A stretch of DNA of 64,000 bases, from positions 248,001-312,000 of the forward strand of contig CAJQUW010001747.1 of NCBI GenBank assembly GCA_907163375.1, in the 5' to 3' direction. The position numbers were made by a program, and so were the translations under genes. This DNA is from Prostheceraeus crozeri. Lineage: Eukaryota; Platyhelminthes; Polycladida; Euryleptidae. Positions within the stretch are counted from its first letter, which is position 1. Each line of letters begins with the position of its first letter. Positions 50,001-62,000 of the stretch are shown here, piece by piece. The notes under the pieces were generated by a model. The model was not told where the DNA came from. It saw only the letters and a list, made by a program, of their open reading frames with translations, and ran no database searches.

Positions 50001-53000
50001 AACACCAGTTACGAATGATGGGCGAGGAGCGGCCATACCTAAAGGACGTGGTTTCAGCGAAGTTTGTTAGAGGTGAATCGACTATATACCTGCAACAACG
50101 ATTTGGTGAGGACTACAAATCATTCAGCGGTCTTCTGAAGAACAATATTCAACTGGGGCATACTTTTCAGAACCGAAGGCAGGCGCGCGGAGTTAACTCT
50201 TCGAAGCATGAGAAAATCATCAAGTCCTTGGTGCCTTTGATGCCGGATCATAGGCGTGATTATTGGCTACAAATGCCACAGTCGTCGTCCTCGTCTGACT
50301 TACTTACCAATTATTGACCTTTGCTGAATGCATGATAGCCTTTTTGATAAAACAGTTGTTTTAAAATCAAATCTAGCTCATGTACTAGCTAAATCTAGCT
50401 AATTTTCTATTTAGTGTGTACTTAAGTGGTTTTGTCATATTGCGGTCTTCTGTCCTATTATAGGCCTACACAATATGCATGTCATATAGGAGATCGAATT
50501 TCATATTTGAGGTAATCATCATTTAGGCTTGTTTCGTATAATTGGAATGCTTCACGTATCTGGAAGTGTGAACACACTTGAGAAATTGGGCTTTTTGGAC
50601 ATAAGTGGTTTTGTCATATCTGGGATACTTGGGAATTCTATGCCACATATAAACAAACTATGAGCCCAGACTTTGACTAATATTCATCTTTATGCAACTC
50701 ATAACCATTTGAATGAGAACTAACGGGTAAATGGAGTTAAGTGGTTTTGTCGTATTTTTCTTGTCGACATACATGGGTCAATAATTTGACAAAACCACTT
50801 AGTGGTTGTAGCGCTGACCGATCGACATATTTGAATATATGAACACTTCACAGAAACTTTTATAGGTATATAGTGTCATTTCGTAAAAAAAGTAGTTTAT
50901 ATATATTGATATTCTTCGAGTTATAACACCAAACGCGTTTTTCTCTCTCCTGAAAATTTACGTTTTTGGACTTAAGTGGTTTTGTCATATCACTGTAGCA
51001 GTTGTGCTGATTAACTGCAACAACGCTTAAGCAAGTTGATTCCTATGTATTACGTGATTCCCTTACTGATTGATCGATTTGTCGCTGCACATCTAATGTG
51101 TATAAAGCCCTTCTAATACTATATTGGATCGATCAACAAAGTTGCTGATCAACATTTGATCATGGTTCATTGATTCACATTTGCGCAATTTTGATAAAAT
51201 GAGGGCAAATATCAAAATATGACTTAGCTTACCGCAAAAGTCCATTCCAATCGATGAATTGCAGATGAATCCACCACTCCCAAAACTTCCATGAATCCGG
51301 CAAAATTTTTCAGTTCTTCGAAGACATAAAGAATCTCACATATTCGAGTCATCACAGCCACACGATCAGTCACTTCCTCATGTATCACAATACAATACTT
51401 GAACCAATTAGAGATCTTGTTAGAGAACTCGATCGTTTTGATGACATTGGGAGCATCAACATGCTTTCTTTCTCGGTCCATCCACTTCTCCCCAACCAAC
51501 TCACTCGGTTCAATCATTCGATAATACTGAAACTGCATTAATGTTAGCTGACGACCCAGTTCTACAGGATGTAGTCGCATCAACGAGTAATCATCATCAG
51601 GCAGATAATCACGCACCAGGTGCACACCGATTGGCTTCATTTCAACCTGCTGCTGTTGGACACTAGTCCTCATCATGGTCCTCACTTTACCAGTTTGGGC
51701 GCGCTTTATGATTGACTTGATCATTCCCACACCTTTCAGGATGCAGCGATTGTCAACCTCTTTGAAAGCCTCTTCTTGCTTCACAAGAAGTTCGGATTCT
51801 CTTTGGAAATCACTATAGTGATGGTCTACCCAATGTCGAAGAACATTTATCACTCTGGAAAGACAATAATAACAAATGATTTACCGAAGTTGGCTCCATA
51901 CATTTCCAACATGAAGTGGCCGGGTGTGTTACATATGCATGAAGGTATGAAAAAGTCATGCATGTTAATTTACATAGATGAAAAGTGTGTAATATTCATA
52001 CACATGATTTCTTCATAGATCATGTGCAGCACACGCATAAGATTTCACATGAATCAAGCATGTAAAAATCACACACAATGTGTATGACTAATATGTTTTA
52101 CTGACTCGTGCAAATTGTGTTCTCAGACATAAAAAGTATGAAGGCAAATGACATGAACGCAATTGGACATGATTACTCGATTAGTCACTGTCATGTGATA
52201 ATATGACTATTACGATTGAAAGTGCTTGCACACTGCCTTTCATTTTCACGCCAATTTCAAGTACATGCCTTTCATTTTCAGTCAAGGCAGTTACTGCCTA
52301 AAACAACTATGAAATGTGCGCATGTCTTGGCCGTATTTGCATCTTACATTGAATATGTACAATATCAATATTCTACTTACATTGTGATTGCAAAAAGCAG
52401 CATTTGTCGATTACTACAGGCAAGCTAACTTAGACGACTTGTCAGTAGCGTGGTATAAGTAGCACTTAATGAACAGAAAATCTTCCGGCGAAATTTCACT
52501 CAATATGCTAATTGCGCATCTCAAATTTACCGCAAGGTTAAACAGGTAGTTGTCAACTGATGATGCAGCTCAATATTGAAATGATCTACTTACAATTTAA
52601 CCGTTTACCAAGCTATACAACAAACAACTGAACGTAGATTAATTTCTTAGATCATTTTGAAAACTATGCCTCTGAAGCTTTCAATTGCAATCATTGTGTC
52701 AGCTGAAAAAACTGGCATACATGTAGTTGATAGCCTGATACGGGAGGTAGTTCTTCATCGTCGATCACGAAAAAAAATCAATGTAGGCACTCCCTTTAAT
52801 TACGGCTGTTTCAAAGTAAAATAAAAGAAATTAAAATAGTTTACAAAACAGCAAACGTTTCGTGACCCAGTCACAGCGTCAGTGCTAGAAGAAGACCAGC
52901 AGTGCAGTGTGATTTCCTTAAATAGCAGCCTTTGACAAATCCCGACACCGCATAGCGGAGTATCGCTCAGGCGACCAGCTCGTGTTTGCGATTGAGCTCC

Positions 53001-56000
53001 GGTCTGTTCTCGCGGATGAAGCGGGCCTCAGCTAATCTGTTTTCTAAAGGTGATTTATGTTTCGCTAAAAAGTGCACACTGAAGTCAGAAATGGTCAACC
53101 TATCGCTATGTTCATTTTTAGAGTGCTCCGCAAGAGCGCTGGTTTTATTCCTAAGGGCTAGGCTACGCTTGTGTTCTTCGTAACGAATTCTAAACGGCCT
53201 ATTGGTCTGACCAATGTATGATTTGCTGCAATAATTACACTTAAATTCATACACTACAAACCGGACATCGCACGGATAATTACAGTCGATCGTATCACAC
53301 AGTTCACAGTTACTATGCTTATAATTAGTTTTACGAGAAAAGTATTGACTAGTAGTTTTATTGGGTTTACTTATCAACGTTACGGGCAACTTATATTTAT
53401 TAATCAAACGATTCAATTTTCTATTACAGCTATCATTAATAAAATTAATAGAGAATTTTACATTATTTTCGTTATATCTATTGTTTCTAGGCTTACATTT
53501 AATTCTTGGCTTAAGGTCACGATTACTGTAATTATTTTTCCTTAATCTATTTTTAAATTTGTAAATGGATTTTTGTTTTAGGGGCGATGAGGAACATCTA
53601 CTAGAAATACGACTCGTGGAAGTATAAACATAGTTGTTTTTAACGTGTTGCGGCAACCAACTGTCCTTATGTAAAGTGATTTCGGAATGGGTTGGTTTCG
53701 AATACCAAGCGTAACAAATTTTGTTGTCGGTAATGAATATAGAGATGTCAAGGAAGTTTAAAGTGTTGTTCTCAGGAACTTCTGTGGTAAACTGTATATT
53801 ATAGAGGCCCGCTTCATCCGCGAGAACAGACCGGAGCTCAATCGCAAACACGAGCTGGTCGCCTGAGCGATACTCCGCTATGCGGTGTCGGGATTTGTCA
53901 AAGGCTGCTATTTAAGGAAATCACACTGCACTGCTGGTCTTCTTCTAGCACTGACGCTGTGACTGGGTCACGAAACGTTTGCTGTTTTGTAAACTATTTT
54001 AATTTCTTTTATTTTACTTTGAAACAGCCGTAATTAAAGGGAGTGCCTACATTGATTTTTTTTCTTGATCGACGATGGCATACATGTACAATGCATTATA
54101 TACATGCCCGTCCATGTTGGCATGAATAATGTAGAAAGTGTGCAGATAACGTGCTAGAATACTGAATTTTAGCAAGGAAAATAAAACTAAACTCATACTA
54201 ATAAATTTTATCTTGATCGCTTTCGATGACTCTAATCATACGATACGTCATTTATAAGAGGATTCTTAACAATCTTGCACTGAAAGTTATAAACATTCAA
54301 ATTACATAGCTATGAAAAGAGATTAAGTAAAAAAGAGTCATCGAAAGCGCTCAAGATAAAATTTGTTAGTATGAGTTTAGTTATATTTTCCTTGCTAAAA
54401 TTCAGTGGAAGAAAAGGCTTTTTAAGTTTTTGAAGTGCTAGAATACATTTATACACAGTGAATTAGGATTTAACGGGAAATTCCAGGAATCGGAAATTCA
54501 CCTCAATTTCCAGAGGATTTTTCCACACAATATTTTGAGTTTGAGATCCTAAACTATGCAACTGAGAAGACAGTGTTGCGCCAGGATGCAGAAAAGTCTA
54601 TAAGAACATTGTGGACGCCGAAACAGATGAACTATCTTCCCTTCTCAATAGCACAAAAAAGACATGCACGTTTTTTGCATTACGTCACATCATTGATTTA
54701 GCATTGGCTTTCTCTATTTTTTAAATTTCCTCTCCATACTAACTTAATGTTGTTCAAATTTATCTTATGTCCCGTACATGTGAATGTAAAAGCACGATTT
54801 CCATTTTTGCTAATAATGAAGAATAATAAAGAAATAATGAAGAATAAACATCTATCATCAAGAAGTTCAAGAGAAGGGTCCACATTACTCAAAATATACT
54901 TCATCAGCGGATATCAAGTTGGGAGAAAAAGACAACTTTCCTTCTATTTTAAAATTCCAGATTCATTAATACAAACACAGCATGTAAGTAATTCAAAAAA
55001 CAAACTGAAATACTTAATCCTGAGAGTAAAAGATAGAAACCCATGTGATGAAAAAAGTTTTTAAATGCATTTCAAGTACAAATATGATTAAATTTTTTTC
55101 TCAGTCTGGATCGTCTACACTTCACTCTAATCTCTTGTCCAATCCGCATGAAATGTATTAAGCAAATAGAAGATAGACATATAGATCAGTATATGAAGAT
55201 TTATGGACGACTAATCAACATTTCCGAGTTGTAGGCAAATGTAAAAATCTTGGAGATTGCCTCTACTAATCTCTTATTGGAGGGAGGGCTGTATAACTAC
55301 AATTCCTATTTGTAGGTAAGTTGATTGTCTATGAGACGAATGCTATTAATGTACAGACTATTTAATAACAATGATGTACTCGCGTCTTTTACACTTATTC
55401 AATGAGTTCGATTATTCACTTATTCAATTATTTTCGACATTATCCGGATATATTTCCCGGGAATCGAGACTCGAAATAACTGGGAATTCCCGTCCAGTGA
55501 AATCCCGTGTTAAACCCTTGTATGAACAATCATGCCGCATCATGCTAGGAAACTTTGCAAGTTGCGCATGACAAAATGTCATATCTTGCGCTTGAAATAG
55601 CATTCTTTTTCATAGGCAATTGACGAATTCATATCATACGCATGACTAAGTTTGTAAATAACATACCTTTCATAGATATGACATGTTCAAACCATATCAT
55701 GCACATGAACATTGTATAGGTATGCCCACCTCATACGTATGCAATTATCATGTGCAATCATGAAGGTGTCCCGGTCAGGGATCTTCATCATTTTGCGACG
55801 CACACTAAAGATAGCAATAATTTGCTAGTAAAATCACTATATTCTACATTTTGAAAATGATGCTTCTTCTAAGAAAGGCTTACGACATTGCATGATTTAA
55901 TTACAAGCTAAGTATGAAAAGTGGTTATTTTGTTCTATTGTTTGCCTCAAAAATTCCAGGATTTCATAAATAAAAGGCGATTTTCAGATCTAGTATATTC

Positions 56001-59000
56001 AGAAAAAATAAATTTCAGCTACTACTGTTTTATTGTTTAGAAAATCAAAAAAGGTTTAGCGCTCCCAAGGTTATGACGAGGATTTTATTTTAAAATTGTA
56101 TAAAATGCACCCGACCGGTTTAGTCGCGATAGGACAGTCTCAAGGGCTGATTATGTACATCTCCAAGAGTGCTTAAATATATGAAGTAAAAGGTAGGACA
56201 ACTCTTCACATCTGTTCATGACGTCTGTTCATTTGTGGCATGTTCTTTGCAATATAGCGAGCTTCAGCCAACCTAGTAGATATCGCATTGCGTTGTTTAT
56301 TGATTATTTTGCAGTTAAAGTCATTAATACTCATCACTTTAGTCGGATGGTCTATACGATTGTGATCGCTAAGTGCACTTTTGCAGTCACGGTGTGAAAT
56401 ACTTTCTTTTATGTTCCTGGAAACGATATCGAAAAGGTCGACATGTTTGGCCTATATAGCTTTTGTTACAAAGCTTACAAGAAAAATTATAAATTAAGTA
56501 TTTATCATTGCAATTATATTTAGGTACGATAACTTTACAGATATCACAATTACAAATAAATTTATTTTTACAATTATTATTTACTGTTGAAATGAGGTAA
56601 TTACCTGGTTTAGAAACGATTCTAACGGGTAAATTGTACTTATTATTTAATTTATTTAATTTTCGTAACATACTAATGAAAAAATCCATACTACATAATC
56701 CATATAAATAATTGCAAATAAAAACAGAAGAAAAAAGAACAGAGGGCTCTAACTATTATTAAAGATAAATACGGTATCATACCCGTTATTTATAAAAGAT
56801 ACATTGATGATGTGATCTTGGGACAGCTCCCCAGAGATAATGAAACGTTCAAAAATATATTAAATGCCTTTAATTCTGTAGATAATAGCATAAAATTTAC
56901 ATTGGAGATTCCAGAAGAGAATTCGCTGAGCTTTCTTGACATAACTATTGATAATAATTTCTCATATAAATGGTTCAGCAAACCTTGTCACTCGGGTATA
57001 TGCTTACGTAAAGATAGTTGGCTACCGAATTACATCAAAGATAATTTTGTACGTAATAGTATTGAATACGTCCACAATCGTTGTTCTCATGATGCGGATT
57101 TCTCCAAATCATGTACTATTATGGAAAATAGAAAAAGACAAAATGGATTCAAGTTTGACACTGCTAAATATAAAGTTCAACGTAAACATACATGTAAGAC
57201 CAACAAAAATGTTCCCGACGAAAGTCAAAAGGTGTCAGTAACGTTAGATTATATTAACGACAGTATGTTACGAAAATTAAATAAATTAAATAATAAGTAC
57301 AATTTACCCGTTAGAATCGTTTCTAAACCAGGTAATTACCTCATTTCAACAGTAAATAATAATTGTAAAAATAAATTTATTTGTAATTGTGATATCTGTA
57401 AAGTTATCGCACCTAAATATATATTGCAATGATAAATACTTAATTTATAATTTTTCTTGTGAGCTTTGTAACAAAAGCTATATAGGCCAAACATGTCGAC
57501 CTTTTCGATATCGTTTCCAGGAACATAAAAGAAGTATTTCACACCGTGACTGCAAAAGTGCACTTAGCGATCACAATCGTATAGACCATCCGACTAAAGT
57601 GATGAGTATTAATGACCTTAACTGCAAAATAATCAATAAACAACGCAATGCGATATCTACTAGATTGGCTGAAGCTCGCTATATTGCAAAGAACATGCCA
57701 CAAATGAACAGACGTCATGAGCAGATGTGAAGAGTTGTCCTACCTTTTACTTCATATATTTAAGCACTCTTAGAGATGTACATAATCAGCCCTTGAGACT
57801 GTCCTATCGCGACGAAACCGGTCGGGTGCATTTTATACAATTTTAAAATAAAATCCTCGTCATAACCTTGGGAGCGCTAAACCTTTTTTTGATTTTCTAA
57901 ACAATGAAGACCCTCCCGTATCGACACACAAACTACTGTTTTAGTAATGAGTAACAACAAGCAATAATATTCAGAGACAAGAGAATGATAGAGTGACTGT
58001 TACTCTCACGCATAGATGACGACTATCGAAGGTGCTCTCATTGATGCAGGGATAAGTGATCGTCGACAACGGCTTGCTTCTTGCCTTGCTCAATTGAATT
58101 TTGGGCTCTAAATAAGTCATAGAAATTAACAACACTACAGACAGTCCTAGAACGAAAATTGCATGAAAATAGGTACATGCCTGGGGGGACTTAGTTTTGA
58201 GCGAGCTTTTACGAGCTGGTTTTTGGTTTTCTGGTTGGCATTCATATTTTTCAAATCAGTATGTGATCAATATGTGATGCTCCTTGTTAAAAGATCATGT
58301 GCACAAAGCAATATTGAATTAACAAAATACAGCAGCGACAAGATGACTGAGAAAGAAATACTTTAAAACGCTCTGTGCGTTCTTAATTTTGAAATATTGC
58401 ACCTATGGTCTGCAAGATCCTGATCAGAAACAATGCAGCTAGCGATATCGATTTACAGAGCATGCATCACTCCAGCATCAGAGACCAAGAAATCTTAGAT
58501 TTTTCATTTTACTTATAAATATTATTAAATTTGAGCAATTTTCAAAATATTTGCATATTTTCGAATATCAGCTTAATCGAAATATTCCAGTATTTGTGTG
58601 AGTATTTGTATGAAAAAAATTGATTATGATGCAACGTATTAGATCGAAATTGATCTACAAACCATAGATTTGTTTGTGTCATCGCTGTACCATTGCATCA
58701 TGTTACAATATACTTGCCATATGTTAGCATCTGAACAGGAAGCTTGTTGAGAATGTACGCGCACTAGAGGTGTGCGAACCGGACTTCGGAATCGGGTCGG
58801 GCTTGCGAATTTATTCCGGGTTCTTGTTCGTATTGAGAGTAAAATACTCAGTTCTATTTTCGGGTTGCGAATTCTAGATACTGCTTACAACCGGAAGTCA
58901 AGACTGAATCACAGGCAATATCTTTCACAAGAATGTTGCATGATTTTCACTAATGACTCATTGGATTATTCATTAATTGGACATCACTAGTGGACGGAAG

Positions 59001-62000
59001 TGCAGATACACTGATCATTACATTATGAGACCACTGATCTAATGAATTATCATTTTACAGATGTCACAAATGACCATGCGTGACTCGTTGTATGTTTCGC
59101 AATGTTAGAAAGTGAATGATTTTAACAAACTAGTCAATAAATAGTGCGTGCAAGAGGTGGCTTCAAGTACATAAAGATTCTTTCGATGATTTTGATTTTC
59201 ATAGGTGTAAAAGCATCTCAAGATCATTTGAGATTCGAGATTTCCGCCAGTAGAAAAGGCTGAGAGTTTAAGGTTCAGATGAATATTGAGACTGCTGAAA
59301 AAAATAGCATCTACATCTAGGGGTGTACGCCGGGTTTGATAACCGGTGCACCGAAATTTAAAAAAGCAACCCTGAACTTGAAGCAATTATCTAAGTACAG
59401 GCGAAATGTAGCTTGTTTCGCGTTCTAGATTGCCGAGTTATAGTCAATTAAAACTTAAAATTCTTGTAGGGAGGGCCTCTATTTTTCACTCTAAATTTAA
59501 TATTTTCTGGAATTCGATGCAAATTTTAGAGAGTGTTAGAGTGTTAGCACCATGTCGAGAACCGGTGCACCGTGCACAGTCCTATTTACGACCAATAAGG
59601 AGACGAGAACCTTTGAAATGCTCCGGAATTCAGGGTTTCCTATTGCCTAATCCAAAATCGAATTCATTCAGTTGGTCTTTCAATATTTTTGTAAATCAGG
59701 ATAATTGACGCGCTCATGTTATCTAGTAATACTATATCTGTCCGAAAATGTGATATTCATTTGACGGTTGTTTCTTAATTCTCATATGTATCCAACTTTA
59801 TTTTAAAGAACCAAATATGACAAGAATAATTTACTAACTAAGAATATTCCTTGGCAAAGTGATGCAATCACGGTACAATAAATCCATATATTAAAAGTTG
59901 GTGGGAGAAATATTGGACTTACTGGAAGGCCTTCAGCTTGATAGCCTTTATTGTTATTGGACAGTTAAGCTTGTCATAAATATTCGGATTCAACGGAAAG
60001 TCACATGGAGTCAGTATTTCCTACGAATGTCCTATTTATCATTGCATGCTCAAGTATTTGCTAGCTATACCTAAAATAGTGATAAGGTTCAAGAAGACAC
60101 CAGTTATAGCAAGTACATGCATAAAGGATCGGACGGTTTCTTTATTTGAACTCAAAACTGAAAGCAGATTAATATGTATACCGTGTCAACGATTTCTTGA
60201 GACAATCACGGCGATAAACCAGATTCAAGATCCATTGATTTCGATAAAAATTCATTCTTAAGCTGTAGTTACCATACCATGCCAAACTGAGCTTCATGAG
60301 AATGTGTGTTGTAAGGAAACTACAGAGTTAGTGATGTTGTCACCTGCTTTACTGTACGAAAATCAGCTTGGGAAAAGGGAGTAGTTACATCATCATCAGA
60401 GTATTTGACGATGGTGTTTTGACGACAACTTGATCCTAAATATAGATATTATTCGCAGAGGATGACGCTGAATGTTGAAGTTTTAACTAAGTTGTAGTTT
60501 AAAAGCAATTGCGACGTCCGCCTCTTCCCTAAGTCATTGTATTGTTGAAATTCTTTTCTACAACTTCTTGTAGATTTTTTGTCATCTTGCATCAAAACTA
60601 TTACCTATGTTGATGACATTAGTTGACATTGCTTAAACACGGAGGATTATTTGTTTACCGTGTGTTCTTTTAAACGATCAAGCACTGGTCATTCCATATG
60701 TCCGCACATAACAACACGGCATGTAAGTTTATACACCATCAATATGCGATGGCGAAATTCGTTGCTTTGATAGGACATTCTGCCACGTTCTATTCCTGTA
60801 ATTGTTTGCGTTAGTATGATTCCTAAACGTTTTGCTTAATGTTATGCGTGATTCGCACATTCTATCCTTCCTGTTGAACATAAGTTTTTGTTTGTTTGTA
60901 GTCGGGGGTTTCAGATAAATGTAATAAGGTTTGTCCTTGATTATTCGATCAGGATAGCAATTCAAACGCAACGTTCTTTCGAAATTAATGCAAGCTCATC
61001 AACGACCGTTGCAATTCAAATGAATCAAAGCGAACGCATTATGAAATTTATTTCATTGCCATAAACACATTGTGGAAAATTCAGACCAGGAATGTTTGAC
61101 TGGGAATTCAAACTAATCAACTGCAACTTTCATCCATAGGAACAAGCTACTCGATTAATTTGATAATTCAGATTACAATTTTTTTTCAGTCCTTTTTGAT
61201 CAGGAAATACAATTTTTGTATTTTTGTGGAGGCTGAATATCTGACGACTGGAATTTTCTGTCAGCCCTTTTTTATGCTGGGCCTAATTTATTTCTGTGGA
61301 ATTAAATAGAATCTGTATCACAATTGTACTAAAATTAATTGTGGCTAATTATAGTTTGATTTGAACGGGTCTGGGTCCAAAGCCTTGAGCAAAAACTCGT
61401 GTTTTTTACACAAAGGATTCACGGAATATCTAAGCGAGCCAACTTCTCTTCTTGAACTATTCAATTCGAACACACATTAAATCAAATTATAGTGAAATCC
61501 TGAGATAAATACACCAACCAAGCCGTAAGATCAAAATCCCGAAAGCTCGTGTAGACTTTGGTGCAACATAGACCCGGATTACATATGCATCATCATAAAT
61601 TTCATGCTTACCGAAGTTGGACCGGCTTCTTGTATTCTTTCTTGAATCGTTTAAGCCTGGCCTGCATAGAGGACACTCCGAGATCAGTATCACCTTTCTT
61701 TTCACCCTCCTCTGCTTTGATAATTGGGTCTGGAATATTGAATCGTTCTATCAATAAGTCCATCAATTCTAGAGGTTCCGTGAAATCGCGATATGTCATC
61801 ATGAAAGTTTTCACGAATTTCGTATCAACGTAGGTGTGGTACGTTAAACGCTCCACCAACTTCAACAGCGTTCCTCCGCGCACCAAAGGTACATCAGTAC
61901 TGTTCTCCGCCTGCTCTTCAAAAACAATGTTGGTAGAGCTGTCTGGAACTGCAAATCGATACTGTTCGACTGAAGGGAGACAAAGTGGCTGACGGCGATC

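Larger units (their letters stand above)
48379..50995 (+). mobile_element. Transposon-like unit with perfect 31-bp TIRs and a DUF7869-like protein
   Basis: Both ends, read inward, are TA then CAGTGATATGACAAAACCAC and TTAAGTCCAAA, identical over 31 bases (48379-48409 and 50965-50995), with TA copies at 48377-48378 and 50996-50997. Further copies of TATGACAAAACCACTTAAGT lie just inside: one on the left (48553) and four on the right (50420, 50597, 50735 and, inverted, 50784). A single intact 508-codon gene fills the middle. It lies in SOS intron 2, antisense to SOS. The intact ORF and identical ends point to a young insertion. TA target and CAGTG ends resemble Tc1/mariner, but the protein is not a Tc1/mariner transposase. 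Confidence 0.85.

Noticed and set aside
56387-56689. 100-codon minus frame with GIY-YIG endonuclease motifs
   Set aside because: It is the inverted arm of the second Penelope-like element, a duplicate of the sense-strand 3' region, not a separate gene.
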